Positions 22,314-31,761 of a stretch of DNA of 35,981 bases are shown here, in pieces. Source of the DNA: Clostridia bacterium (GTDB lineage: Bacteria > Bacteroidota > Bacteroidia > Bacteroidales > 4484-276); contig SABY01000028.1 of the NCBI GenBank assembly GCA_009928785.1, positions 1-35,981 on the forward strand, read 5' to 3'. Under the pieces are notes generated by a model. It did no database searches and was not told the origin of the DNA. It saw nothing but the letters and a program-made list of their open reading frames with translations. Each line of letters begins with the position of its first letter. The first letter of the stretch is position 1. The position numbers and the translations under genes are program-made.

Positions 22314-24584
22314 CTATTCATCCGCAGCTTTGGCTGCCATGTCGGCCAGCACCAGCCGTATTACCCCAAAGCTGTATTCGCCTTTTAGCCCGGCATGTAG
22401 CTCGGCCAGGTTAGCCGATTCGTGTTTGCCGGCATACGCGCGGATAGCCTCCGCTTTTGTTTTATCAAGAATCTCCTCCACGCTGATTGTCCCCGCCAGG
22501 ACAAATTTTGAAAAATGCCCCTGGATGGTTCCCAGAGTAAGTTTGCGCTCGGTGGCAATTTCTTCAAGGGTTTTGCCCGACTTATAAAGCGCAAAACTCA
22601 CCTGCTGCGTGCTGACTTTGGCTTCCTTCTCCTGCTCCTGATCTGGTATTGCTCTTTTTAACTTTCTCTCCTTTTTATCACCAGAACCCGAAGCAGGCAT
22701 TGTCTTGGTGCGTTCGGTGTATAGCCCGCTATTTTTGAGCGCTTCCGGGGTGATCTCTTTATTTTCGAGAGCACTTTGCAAAATGGCTTCGGCTTTATGA
22801 ATATAATAGCGTTGCCTGAAAAACATCATCTCCAGATCGTTTAATTCGCTGAGGTATGCCTTGGTCTTTTTACTGCTTTTTAGCGTGGCGGTATGTTCGG
22901 TTATTTGTGTGGAAAAATCTTTAAGGATAGGTTCGAAATAGTTTTTGGCAGCCGCTGTTCTTTTGAGCAAGTGCTGCAGGTCAGCCTGGTTGCCGTGGGT
23001 TATTTGTTGTATTTGCTTTATAAATTTGTCAGCTATTTCCAGTGGTTCATCTATGGCACCCAGCAGCTTTTGCGCCCAGGGCTTGTACTTTTGTTTTTCT
23101 GATTTGGTAGCATCTTTTGTATAGCTGTTGTAATGTTGCCGCAGTTCTTCTTTGAGCCATTGCATATCAAAAGCTCTGATGGTCTGTGTCGCAATAAAAC
23201 GCTGCCGCTCCTGCTGTAGATTTTCTGCAAGTTTTTCGCCGGGAGATTTGTTTTGGGAATATTGCATCACAGCTTGTTCCATTTGAAGGTTGCGTGTGCT
23301 GATGGGTGAGCTTAGCGCCAATCCATCCAGGCTGGTGAGGCGCGACAGAGCCACATAAACCTGTCCCGGTGCAAAAGCCTCCGAGAGGTCAAGAACCGCT
23401 TTTTCGAAAGTTAACCCCTGGCTTTTGTGCACCGTTACTGCCCACGCCAGCTTTAATGGGAAATGGCTAAAACTCCCCAGACTCGATTCTTCTATCTCGC
23501 CGTTTTCTTCATTCAACGTGAAGCGCTTATTATCCCAGCGGTATCGCGCCACGGTTACGGTTTCGCTGTCATCATCAAAACCAACTTCTATTTCATCATC
23601 ATCCAGATTTTTAATTTTCCCAATACGACCATTGTAGTAGCGGCCTTCGCCCGAAGGATCGTTTTTGATAAACATAACACGTGCATCCTTTTTCAGCGAC
23701 AGCACCTGATCTACCGGAAAGCTGTGCTCGGAGAATTCGCCCGTTACCTCTGCGGAGTAGGTGTAGGTTTTGCCGGCCAATTGCTGCAAAGCATTTTTAT
23801 TAACCAGATCCGCTTTGTAATTATGTGTGGTAAGTAAAATATAGCCTTCGTCGATTTTTTTCTGAAAATCGCGGCAGTATCTTTTGTTGAGCAGCTCCAG
23901 GTCGGGAGCCGCCTGCTGGTTGTTGCGAAAGCGGTTGAGCAGGTCGATAAACTGCTGATCGCTTTGGCGGTAAATTTTATCAAGTTCGATATAAACGGGC
24001 GGATTTTCGCGTAAAGCGTGTGCTTCAAAAAAATATGCCGATTTGTAAAAGGGTGCCAGATACTGCCATTCGGCTTCTTTAATCACCGGGGGCAATTGTA
24101 GCAGGTCGCCGATAAATAGCATCTGCACGCCGCCAAACGGAATGTGGCGCTTTCGGCGCAACGAGCGAAGCATGTGGTCGATGGCGTCGAGCAGGTCGGC
24201 GCGCAGCATACTCACCTCGTCGATGATTAATAGCTCCATCTCACGCAGCATATTTATCTTGTTGCGATTGAAGCGTCGCTGACGCAGCAGGCTCTGTGGC
24301 GTGTTAATCTCGACAGAAAAGGAGGTCTGTCCTGCCGGAATTTCGGCGGGGATAAAACTCCCGAAAGGCAGTTGCAAAAGCGAGTGCAGCGTTACGCCGC
24401 CGGCATTGATAGCTGCGATGCCTGTAGGTGCCGCTATCACACATTTTTTGTGTGTAGATTGGCTGATGCTGTGCAAAAACGTTGTCTTGCCGGTTCCAGC
24501 TTTCCCCGTTAAAAAAATATGTCGCTCGGTGCTGTTGACGAAAGCAGCGGCCAACTGTGCTAAATTTCCGGTAGTAGAACTCAT
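22314..24584 (-). CDS. PIF1-like helicase with C-terminal HTH domain
   Basis: A 756-residue superfamily 1B helicase of the PIF1/RecD2 group, a 5'-3' DNA unwinding motor. 'IFLTGKAGTGKTTFL' (23-37) is Walker A, 'ELLIIDEVSMLRADLL' (117-132) Walker B, 'QMLFIGDLLQLPPV' motif III, and 'AWAVTVHKSQGLTFEKAVLDL' with 'GQVYVALSRLTSLDGL' are motifs V-VI. The last ~90 residues ('TLEEIATERKLTLGTIQGHF') look like the HTH_40 domain that Bacteroidota attach to RecQ and PIF1 helicases. In between is a long charged region. It likely has a role in replication fork or G-quadruplex handling. Confidence 0.9.
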   Translation of the reverse strand: MSSTTGNLAQLAAAFVNSTERHIFLTGKAGTGKTTFLHSISQSTHKKCVIAAPTGIAAINAGGVTLHSLLQLPFGSFIPAEIPAGQTSFSVEINTPQSLLRQRRFNRNKINMLREMELLIIDEVSMLRADLLDAIDHMLRSLRRKRHIPFGGVQMLFIGDLLQLPPVIKEAEWQYLAPFYKSAYFFEAHALRENPPVYIELDKIYRQSDQQFIDLLNRFRNNQQAAPDLELLNKRYCRDFQKKIDEGYILLTTHNYKADLVNKNALQQLAGKTYTYSAEVTGEFSEHSFPVDQVLSLKKDARVMFIKNDPSGEGRYYNGRIGKIKNLDDDEIEVGFDDDSETVTVARYRWDNKRFTLNEENGEIEESSLGSFSHFPLKLAWAVTVHKSQGLTFEKAVLDLSEAFAPGQVYVALSRLTSLDGLALSSPISTRNLQMEQAVMQYSQNKSPGEKLAENLQQERQRFIATQTIRAFDMQWLKEELRQHYNSYTKDATKSEKQKYKPWAQKLLGAIDEPLEIADKFIKQIQQITHGNQADLQHLLKRTAAAKNYFEPILKDFSTQITEHTATLKSSKKTKAYLSELNDLEMMFFRQRYYIHKAEAILQSALENKEITPEALKNSGLYTERTKTMPASGSGDKKERKLKRAIPDQEQEKEAKVSTQQVSFALYKSGKTLEEIATERKLTLGTIQGHFSKFVLAGTISVEEILDKTKAEAIRAYAGKHESANLAELHAGLKGEYSFGVIRLVLADMAAKAADE

Positions 24585-24673
24585 GCGGTGCCTGGTTTTG
24601 AAAATTTTTGAAGGGATAAAAGTAGCAAATTTTGCTGCACTGCAAAAAATGGAATCCGCGAAGTATTAAGAAT

Positions 24674-24934
24674 TTACCTGGCTCTATACTCATCATATCG
24701 CTGCTGATGCCGCATCCAGAAATTGGCAGAGATTTGTGTAACATTTTCAAATTTAATAGCCATCTCATGCGTAATGGCACTTTCTTCTTTAATAATTGCA
24801 ATAATCGTTTTTTCGGGTGTATCACTTCGTAGAGCAAATTCCTTAATGCTCATGCCCATTTCCTGCAATTTTTCTTCTAAAGTGGCTCCGGGATGAGAAA
24901 CGGTTTGTGGAAAATATTCATTTGTTGTTGTCAC
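24674..24934 (-). CDS. Short orphan HigA-like antitoxin (XRE family)
   Basis: An 86-residue protein with the HigA/VapI helix-turn-helix: 'HPGATLEEKLQEMGMSIKEFALRS' then 'PEKTIIAIIKEESAITHEMA' and 'ISANFWMRHQQRYDEY'. Relatives either run to ~100 residues beside a HigB toxin or continue into a long metalloprotease-like C-terminus right after the point where this one stops (YDEYRAR). No higB-like ORF is adjacent on either side. It may be an orphan antitoxin or a truncated longer regulator. Confidence 0.75.
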   Translation of the reverse strand: MTTTNEYFPQTVSHPGATLEEKLQEMGMSIKEFALRSDTPEKTIIAIIKEESAITHEMAIKFENVTQISANFWMRHQQRYDEYRAR

Positions 24935-24989
24935 AGCTTAGCCTTCCTTGTGGTGGTTTATAATATCGCAACCTTATTTCTTTGCAAAA

Positions 24990-27416
24990 TCAAAAAATCT
25001 TCGGGTACTTGTAGGGATTTACATCGTGCATCAGGTTGTAAACGGCATCAAAAACATCTTCGGCGTTTGGATTGGAGAAGTAATCGCCGTCGGTGCTGTA
25101 GGCCGGGCGGTGCGCTTCGGCGGTGACGGTGCGTGGCTCCGTGTCGAGATAGTAATATCCCTTTTGTTCTTCCAGCACTTTTTGCATCATAAAAGCGGTG
25201 GCGCCACCGGGAACGTCTTCATCAAAAAATAAAATTTTATTGGTTTTTTTGAGCGACTCCACTATGGTGTGATGCAGGTCGAAAGGCAGCAGCGACTGCA
25301 CGTCGATCAGCTCCACGTCGATGCCAAAATCCTGCAACTGTTCGGCAGCTTCTTCAGCTATGCGAACGCAGGCGCCATAGGTCACCACAGTGATGTCGGT
25401 GCCTTTTTTCAAAATTTCGGGAACGCCTATCGGCACACGGAATTCGCCCAGGTTTTCGGGTACGCGTTCGCGCAGGCGGTATCCGTTGAGTGGCTCGATG
25501 ATGACCGCCGGGTCGTCGCCGGCCATCAGCGTATTGTAAAATCCCGCTGCCTGCGTCAGATTGCGCGGAACGAGCACGTGCATTCCACGTATCGAGTTGA
25601 TGACCATGCTTAGCGGCGAACCTGAATGCCAGATACCCTCCAGCCGATGGCCGCGGGTGCTTACAATCAGCGGCGCCTTTTGGCCGCCTTTGGTGCGGTA
25701 GGTGAGCGTGGCCAGGTCGTCGCTGAGGACTTGCAGCGCATAAAGCAAATAGTCGAAATACTGGATTTCGGCTATCGGACGCATGCCGCGCATAGCCAGC
25801 CCGATGCCTTGCCCAATGATAGTAGCCTCGCGGATGCCCGTATCAAAAATGCGTTGTTCGCCGTATTTTTCTTGCAACCCCTCGTAGGTCTGATTCACAC
25901 CGCCGATGCGTCCAACGTCTTCACCGAAGGCAATTAATTGCGGATACTTTTCGAAAAGCTTGTCGAAGTTATCACGCAGGATTTCCCTTCCCGGAGCTGT
26001 TTTGGAGCTTTCGGCGTAGCGTGCAGGCACGGGAGCCACTTTGAGTGCCGAAAACTGATCTTCGCTGTAAAGGTGGGAGTTGAAACGCTCGCGGTTTTTT
26101 TCCATCTCCTTGTCGAACCATTCCGTAACGTTGGTTTTGAGCGAGTTGGCCGGATTGCTGCATGAGTTGCAGATGAGGCGCAGCGTACGTTTGGCATGTG
26201 AGAGCGTGTCCTTACGAATGGGTTCGGCAATACGTGCCAGGTCTTCTTTGAGCGCGGCAATTTTGTTTGTCTTAGCGCAGTTGCAGGTGCTTATATCGGT
26301 GATTCGCAAAAAATCATCACGCTCTTGCAGCAGCGTATCCATAAAATTTTTCCAGGCTTTGCGGCGCGCTTCTTTCACGCGCTGCACCGCCAGCTTTTCA
26401 ATTTCATCCAGTTCTTCAGTAGTGGCAATTTTTTCGCCAACGATCCATTCGCGCATCTTTTTCAGGCCATCATTTTCAACTTCCCATTTCAGCCTTTCGG
26501 CAGATTTGTATCGCTCATGCGATCCGCTGGTGGAGTGTCCCTGCGGCTGTGTGATTTCCACCACATGAAACAATACGGGGATATGTTCTTGGCGGCACAA
26601 TGCGATGCCTTCGGCGTAAGCACGACACAGCTCAGCATAATCCCAGCCTTTTATTTTATAAATCTTAAAACCTTTACTTTTTTTGTCGGCAGCAAATCCA
26701 GCCAAAGCCTCAGAAATACTGCTTTTGATGGTTTGCAGATCGCGTGGCACGGAGATGCCATAGCCATCGTCCCACACCGACATGGCCAACGGAACCTGAA
26801 GTACGCCGGCGGCATTGATAGTTTCCCAAAAAATCCCTTCAGAGGTGCTCGAATCGCCGATGGTGCCGAAAGCTACCTCGTTGCCACGTGCTGTAAATTT
26901 ATGAAAATCAGCAAGGCCTTTATTATGCCGATAAAATTTGGAAGCATATGCCAGCCCCAGCAGACGCGGCATTTGTCCGGCGGTGGGCGACACGTCGGCG
27001 GAAGAGTTTTTCAACTGCATCTGATCCATCCAGGTGCCGTCGGCATTGATGTAGCGCGTGGCGAAGTGGTTGTTCATAAGTCTGCCTGCCGTGCCGGGAT
27101 TAAAATCCTGGTCGGTGTCGCCGTAGAGCTGTGCAAAAAATTCTTCGAGCGTCAACATGCCGGTGGCCATCATAAAGGTTTGGTCGCGGTAGTATCCCGA
27201 ACGCCAGTCGCCGTTTTGGAATTGCTTGGCCATAGCCAGTTGTGGTACTTCTTTGCCGTCGCCAAAAATTCCAAACTTGGCTTTTCCGGTAAGCACTTCG
27301 CGACGTCCCAAAAGACTTGCCTGGCGGCTTTCGTGCCCCAATTGGTAGTCGGCGAGAACTTCTGCTTTATTGAAATTCAATGGATTAGTTTCTTTGGGTG
27401 GTTTCGTTTTTGGCAT
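24990..27416 (-). CDS. 2-oxoacid dehydrogenase E1, fused alpha and beta subunits
   Basis: An 808-residue thiamine-diphosphate enzyme combining both subunits of the alpha2beta2 type E1. The alpha part (~20-390) has 'GYYRDQTFMMATGM', the TPP motif start 'GDSSTSEGIFWETINAAG' (187-204) and 'DDGYGIS' (216-222). The beta part (~465-808) opens 'ILRDNFDKLFEKYPQLIAFGEDVG' and includes 'GIREATIIGQGIGLAMRGMR' and 'KILFFDEDVPGGA'. Such fused E1 proteins in Bacteroidota are usually annotated as branched-chain or pyruvate dehydrogenase E1; the substrate cannot be fixed here because no E2 or E3 gene is nearby. The pair is divergent from the M16 operon. Confidence 0.92.
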   Translation of the reverse strand: MPKTKPPKETNPLNFNKAEVLADYQLGHESRQASLLGRREVLTGKAKFGIFGDGKEVPQLAMAKQFQNGDWRSGYYRDQTFMMATGMLTLEEFFAQLYGDTDQDFNPGTAGRLMNNHFATRYINADGTWMDQMQLKNSSADVSPTAGQMPRLLGLAYASKFYRHNKGLADFHKFTARGNEVAFGTIGDSSTSEGIFWETINAAGVLQVPLAMSVWDDGYGISVPRDLQTIKSSISEALAGFAADKKSKGFKIYKIKGWDYAELCRAYAEGIALCRQEHIPVLFHVVEITQPQGHSTSGSHERYKSAERLKWEVENDGLKKMREWIVGEKIATTEELDEIEKLAVQRVKEARRKAWKNFMDTLLQERDDFLRITDISTCNCAKTNKIAALKEDLARIAEPIRKDTLSHAKRTLRLICNSCSNPANSLKTNVTEWFDKEMEKNRERFNSHLYSEDQFSALKVAPVPARYAESSKTAPGREILRDNFDKLFEKYPQLIAFGEDVGRIGGVNQTYEGLQEKYGEQRIFDTGIREATIIGQGIGLAMRGMRPIAEIQYFDYLLYALQVLSDDLATLTYRTKGGQKAPLIVSTRGHRLEGIWHSGSPLSMVINSIRGMHVLVPRNLTQAAGFYNTLMAGDDPAVIIEPLNGYRLRERVPENLGEFRVPIGVPEILKKGTDITVVTYGACVRIAEEAAEQLQDFGIDVELIDVQSLLPFDLHHTIVESLKKTNKILFFDEDVPGGATAFMMQKVLEEQKGYYYLDTEPRTVTAEAHRPAYSTDGDYFSNPNAEDVFDAVYNLMHDVNPYKYPKIF

Positions 27417-27445
27417 AAGTGCTTATTATTGTGTGAATTAACATG

Positions 27446-27453
27446 CAAAAGTA
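27446..27453 (-). promoter_or_regulatory. Putative -7 element of the E1 gene
   Basis: The reverse strand reads TACTTTTG, 30 bases upstream of the E1 start at 27416. Just upstream, 27467-27477 reads GACTGCCTACT on the same strand, an 11-base match to the array B unit. Confidence 0.55.
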
Positions 27454-27536
27454 GGCAAATTAAGTAAGTAGGCAGTCGGATACAAACTTAAAAATTCATA
27501 ACTGTATCACCTTTCAACCTGTTGCATCAAGAACAT

Positions 27537-27544
27537 TACTTTTG
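27537..27544 (+). promoter_or_regulatory. Putative -7 element of the M16 peptidase operon
   Basis: TACTTTTG matches TAnnTTTG and lies 18 bases upstream of the ATG at 27562. Confidence 0.6.
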
Positions 27545-27561
27545 CTGCAAATTTATAAAGA

Positions 27562-28824
27562 ATGATTCCTTACGAGAAATTTATTTTAGAAAATGGGTTG
27601 CGTGTCATCGTGCACCGTGATACCAGCACGCCTATCGTGGCCATGAATATCCTCTACGATGTGGGTGCCCGCGACGAAGACCCTGACCGCACAGGTTTTG
27701 CGCATCTTTTTGAGCATCTCATGTTTGGCGGCTCCATCAACATTGCAAAATACGATGAACCATTGGAGGCAGTGGGCGGTCAAAACAACGCCTTTACCTC
27801 CAACGACGTCACCAATTATTATCTTACCCTTCCGCGGCAAAACCTCGAAACGGCTTTTTGGTTGGAGAGCGACCGGATGTTCGGGCTGGCATTTTCGGAG
27901 AAGAGCCTGGAGGTGCAGCGCAATGTAGTGAGCGAAGAGTTCCGGCAGACGCATCTTAATCAGCCTTATGGCGATGTGTGGCTGCTGCTGCGGCCGGTGG
28001 CGTATCAGGTGCATCCTTACCGCTGGCCCACAATTGGTAAAGAGATAAGCCATATCGCAAATGCTAAGATGGAGGATGTGCGCGCTTTTTATGATAAATA
28101 TTATAACCCTGATAATGCTGTGATGGTGGTGGCGGGCAATGTTACAACCGACGAAGTAAGGAAGCTTTCGGAGAAATGGTTTGCGCCCATTCCTAACAAA
28201 GGCCGCCATGTGCGTGCCCTTCCGCAGGAGCCGCCGCAGCGGGAGGCACATCGCCTCGTGGTGGAGCGGCAGGTGCCGGCGGATGCTATCTATAAAGTGT
28301 GGCACATGGGCAGCCGCCTCGACGCTGCTTATCATACCACCGATCTTATCTCCGATGTGCTGAGCAAAGGCGATTCGTCGCGTTTTTATCAACATCTTAT
28401 CAAAGATAAAAAACTCTTTTCGGAGCTTGATGCCTTTATTATGGGCAGCTTCGACAAGGGGTTGTTTGTGGTTGCCGGCCATCCCGCCAAGGGCGTAAGT
28501 TTGCAAACTGCCGAAGCCGCCATCGACGAACAGATGCACGCCCTTACACTACAGCCGCCACCCGCTGCGGAGTTGCAAAAAGTGAAAAATAAAATGGAGG
28601 CTACGCTGGTTTTTTCCAGGATGAATGTGCTGGACAAAGCCATGAATCTGGCTTTCGCCGAATTGCTGGGCGATGCAAATTTGATAAACCTCGAAGCCGA
28701 AAAATATCAGGCAGTAACAACCGAAATGCTCCGTGAAACGGCAAACTCTATTTTCCGCCACGAAAACTCAACCACATTATTTTATAAATCTACTGAACCC
28801 AAAAATCATGACACAGAATTATAG
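27562..28824 (+). CDS. M16 family zinc peptidase, catalytic member
   Basis: A 420-residue pitrilysin-family protease. The inverted zinc motif His48-Leu-Phe-Glu51-His52 in 'FAHLFEHLMFGGS' and the distal zinc ligand in 'VVSEEFRQTHLNQPYG' (Glu125/126) are intact, so it should be active. The length fits the short M16B half-molecule type that pairs with a second, non-catalytic subunit, supplied by the next gene. No signal peptide is seen, so the protein is probably cytoplasmic. Its last 17 bases overlap the next gene. Confidence 0.92.
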   Translation: MIPYEKFILENGLRVIVHRDTSTPIVAMNILYDVGARDEDPDRTGFAHLFEHLMFGGSINIAKYDEPLEAVGGQNNAFTSNDVTNYYLTLPRQNLETAFWLESDRMFGLAFSEKSLEVQRNVVSEEFRQTHLNQPYGDVWLLLRPVAYQVHPYRWPTIGKEISHIANAKMEDVRAFYDKYYNPDNAVMVVAGNVTTDEVRKLSEKWFAPIPNKGRHVRALPQEPPQREAHRLVVERQVPADAIYKVWHMGSRLDAAYHTTDLISDVLSKGDSSRFYQHLIKDKKLFSELDAFIMGSFDKGLFVVAGHPAKGVSLQTAEAAIDEQMHALTLQPPPAAELQKVKNKMEATLVFSRMNVLDKAMNLAFAELLGDANLINLEAEKYQAVTTEMLRETANSIFRHENSTTLFYKSTEPKNHDTEL

Positions 28825-30121
28825 AGCCACCAGCCCGCCGCGTTTTGAAGTGAGCGCTGTGCCCATGCTACAGCCCGAATATTTCCAACTCGACAACGGA
28901 GTGCCCGTTTATGCTATTAATGCCGGCACGCAGGAGGTGGTAAAAATTGATCTGATTTTTGATGCAGGCCATGTGCAGCAACAGCAGCCGCTGCAGGCTT
29001 CGTTTACCAACAAATGCCTGATAGAAGGTACTGCACATTATTCTTCTAACCAAATTGCCAACCTGCTCGACGGACGGGGCGCCTACCTGCGCAACTTTTC
29101 CGACCTCGACGATGCGCGGCTTACGCTTTATTCGCTCAACAAACATCTGGATTATCTGATGCCCGTTTTTTCAGAAGTGGCGCTACAAGCTGTTTTTCCT
29201 GTGGCGGAGGTGGCAACCATCATCGAAAAATCCAAACAGGAGTTTTTGGTGAATATGGAAAAAGTGCGCTATGTGTCGCAGCTTCATTTCAATAGATTGC
29301 TCTTCGGCGAAAGCCATCCCTATGATACTTTTCGCACAGCGGAAGATTATGACAAAGCAAATACCGACATGCTGCGGTCATTTTATGCAGCACATTACGC
29401 CACAAGTCCTTTTCGAATCATAGTATCGGGGAAGTTGCAGGCAAATTTGCAAACATTGCTCAACCAATACTTTGGGAAACACACACCCGTGGCTGCTGCG
29501 GTGGTGCCCACCGCTTCACCCACCCACACCGCTGCTTCGGTGCAGTATATTCAGCGTGCAAATGCTTTGCAGGCAGCACTGCGAATTGGGAAAGTGATAG
29601 TCAATAAACATCATCAGGATTTTATGGGTTTGATGGTACTTAATACCATTCTGGGTGGTTATTTCGGCTCGCGGCTTATGACCAATATCCGCGAAGACAA
29701 AGGCTACACCTATGGCATTGGCTCCAGTCTGGTATCGGTGCAGCAAGCCGGTATGTTGGTGATCGCTTCGGAAGTAGGGGATGATGTGCAACAGAAAGCG
29801 ATGGATGAGATTTTTATAGAAATAGAAAAACTGCGCCGTGAACCGGTGCCGGCTGGTGAGCTGGAGCTAGTGAAAAACTATTTGCGCGGCACAATGCTTC
29901 GCGGCGCCGATGGTCCTTTTCAACTTTCGGAACTGCTCAAGGCCGCTCTCGACTATGGCTTCGATCTAACGTGGTACAACAACTACATCGAAACCATAAA
30001 AAACATCACGGCAAACGAAATCCAGCATTTGGCCGTTAAATATCTTGAAACTGATAGTTTTACGCGTTTGGTGGTAGGTAAACAACAAACCGAAAACAAT
30101 ACTAATGAAAGAAAAGAATAA
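28808..30121 (+). CDS. M16 family peptidase-like protein, non-catalytic partner
   Basis: A 437-residue M16 homologue in which the zinc motif is absent; the aligned place reads 'QASFTNKCLIEGTAHYSS'. The C-terminal half keeps the conserved pair in 'IREDKGYTYGIGSSL' that binds the substrate carbonyl in M16B proteases. It therefore matches the non-catalytic subunit of a two-gene M16B heterodimer. The reading frame is open from 28733, but the ATG at 28808 (MTQNYRATSPPRF) is preferred: it gives a 17-base overlap with the upstream gene and avoids a non-homologous extension. Confidence 0.9.
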   Translation: MTQNYRATSPPRFEVSAVPMLQPEYFQLDNGVPVYAINAGTQEVVKIDLIFDAGHVQQQQPLQASFTNKCLIEGTAHYSSNQIANLLDGRGAYLRNFSDLDDARLTLYSLNKHLDYLMPVFSEVALQAVFPVAEVATIIEKSKQEFLVNMEKVRYVSQLHFNRLLFGESHPYDTFRTAEDYDKANTDMLRSFYAAHYATSPFRIIVSGKLQANLQTLLNQYFGKHTPVAAAVVPTASPTHTAASVQYIQRANALQAALRIGKVIVNKHHQDFMGLMVLNTILGGYFGSRLMTNIREDKGYTYGIGSSLVSVQQAGMLVIASEVGDDVQQKAMDEIFIEIEKLRREPVPAGELELVKNYLRGTMLRGADGPFQLSELLKAALDYGFDLTWYNNYIETIKNITANEIQHLAVKYLETDSFTRLVVGKQQTENNTNERKE

Positions 30122-31631
30122 GCTATTTTTTGGTTTTTGTTTGGTAATGCTTGCTCTGCTCCTCTTTAGCTTTAAGGGGTACGGGCAGAGTTTGCAAACG
30201 CCCGCTATCGATTCCATCAGCATCGAGGCCTCGCATCCTATTATAAGTTGGTTTCCTAATACAGACAACACGGGTGGATATGTGATTGTAAAACGTGTAA
30301 ACAATGCAGGCATCTTTATCTGGCAACGCATCGATACAGTTTTTGGGATTAACCAAACTACCTATACCGATGTTTCGGCCAATGCTTGCTTAGCGCCGCA
30401 ATGGTACCGCGTTTATGCTACTTCCGGGCCTGCTATGCCCGACTCGCCCTGGTCGGACACGCTGCGAACCATCTTTTTGGAACAGCCTGCCTTTGATATC
30501 TGTGCCAACACAGTGCAATTGCAATGGACACCCTACATCAACATGGTGAATACTTTGGGGGGATATCGGATTTTTGCTTCTGAAAATGGCGGTATTTTTT
30601 CTCAGATTGGTCAGACTGCTGCCACCGAAACCCAATTTACCCATACCAATCTAACGCCCGGAACAATTTACTCCTATAAAATTCAGGCCGTCAATCAGGA
30701 CGCAACCCGCAGCTCTACTTCCTGCGAGCAGTCCATTCTTAGCCGAACCTATCCGAAGCCGGAGTTTGTTTATGTAAAATACGCCACCGTCGAAGACAAC
30801 GATCATATCAAAATTGCCTGGATTGCTGATGAAGCACCGATAAGCAAATACAGCGTTCTGCGCAGTGAAGATGGCGTAACTTACGACACCATCAGTCGCA
30901 TCAGCGACCTTTCTACTTATGCTCCTCCCCAATTTTACTACGATACCACTGCCGACTTCAATAGCAAAAGCTATTATTACAAAATAACTGTGTGTGATAG
31001 TTGTGGATTTGCACGCGGATTACCGGTAAATTTTGCCCAAACGATTTTCCTGACTGGTGCTCCTGCACTGGCGGGATTTATTAATGAGCTGCAATGGAAC
31101 CCCTATGAAGACTGGCCTTTGGAGGTGGAGAAATATGAGATTTACCGTAAGGTGGACGGAACGCCCAATCCGGCAGGCCCACTGGAAACGGTTGCCGGAA
31201 ACCAAACCGATTTTCAGGACAATGTTGCCGACTTCAGCGATTTCAAAGGGCAATTCAGCTATTATGTAAAAGCCATCGAAACCGAAGGCGACAATGGTTA
31301 CGAAAGTACTATCGACTACAGCATCTCCAACGAGATTGTCATTTCGCGCGAAAGTCGCATCCTGGTTCCCAACGCCATCATCGCTGGCGGCACTCCGCCG
31401 GATGATGAGTTTAAACCTGTGGTACAGTTTATCGAGCAGGAAGCATATCAATTGATCATCTTCAACAAATGGGGGCAGCAGCTTTTTGCCAGCCGGCAAA
31501 TAAGCGACGGATGGAATGGAACCTACAACGGCGAATGGGTGCCTGCGGACACCTACGTTTATCTGATAAAATACAAAAACGCTGCGGGAGTACTCTCCGA
31601 AAAGCGCGGTACCGTGACGGTGATAAGGTAG
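30105..31631 (+). CDS. T9SS type B sorted protein with fibronectin-III-like repeats
   Basis: A 508-residue exported protein. The signal peptide is ~1-28 ('LVMLALLLFSFKGYGQ'). Several Fn3-like modules follow (~30-125, 130-235, 240-330, 335-420), seen in repeated 'GGYRIFASENGG', 'YSYKIQAVNQ' and 'YSYYVKAIETEGDNGYES' patterns. The C-terminal ~85 residues end in a gliding-motility/CHU_C type sorting domain ('YQLIIFNKWGQQLF', 'DGWNGTYNGEWVPADTYVYL'), marking it for the type IX secretion system and surface display. Its start overlaps the upstream M16 gene by 17 bases, so it is in that operon although a link in function is not obvious. Confidence 0.88.
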   Translation: MKEKNKLFFGFCLVMLALLLFSFKGYGQSLQTPAIDSISIEASHPIISWFPNTDNTGGYVIVKRVNNAGIFIWQRIDTVFGINQTTYTDVSANACLAPQWYRVYATSGPAMPDSPWSDTLRTIFLEQPAFDICANTVQLQWTPYINMVNTLGGYRIFASENGGIFSQIGQTAATETQFTHTNLTPGTIYSYKIQAVNQDATRSSTSCEQSILSRTYPKPEFVYVKYATVEDNDHIKIAWIADEAPISKYSVLRSEDGVTYDTISRISDLSTYAPPQFYYDTTADFNSKSYYYKITVCDSCGFARGLPVNFAQTIFLTGAPALAGFINELQWNPYEDWPLEVEKYEIYRKVDGTPNPAGPLETVAGNQTDFQDNVADFSDFKGQFSYYVKAIETEGDNGYESTIDYSISNEIVISRESRILVPNAIIAGGTPPDDEFKPVVQFIEQEAYQLIIFNKWGQQLFASRQISDGWNGTYNGEWVPADTYVYLIKYKNAAGVLSEKRGTVTVIR

Positions 31632-31674
31632 CCCCACCCATACAATATCCCGATTGAAACCCGTATCAAAATAA

Positions 31675-31701
31675 AAGGGCAAGCCTTTCGACTTTGCCCT
31701 T
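31675..31701. terminator. Bidirectional terminator between convergent genes
   Basis: AAGGGCAA and TTGCCCTT form an 8-bp stem with a short loop, with A-rich sequence on the left and T-rich on the right. It sits between the T9SS type B gene and kbl, which converge. Confidence 0.65.
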
Positions 31702-31761
31702 CTAATCATGAAAACTTTTACAAAATAATCACTGCTTTAAACAATGATTACTTTGTATTAA

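Noticed and set aside
26325..27467. 380-codon plus-strand ORF antisense to the E1 gene
   Set aside because: Mirror frame of a clear, full-length E1 enzyme; it has no domain or promoter of its own. The same applies to the 317-codon ORF antisense to the first M16 gene.
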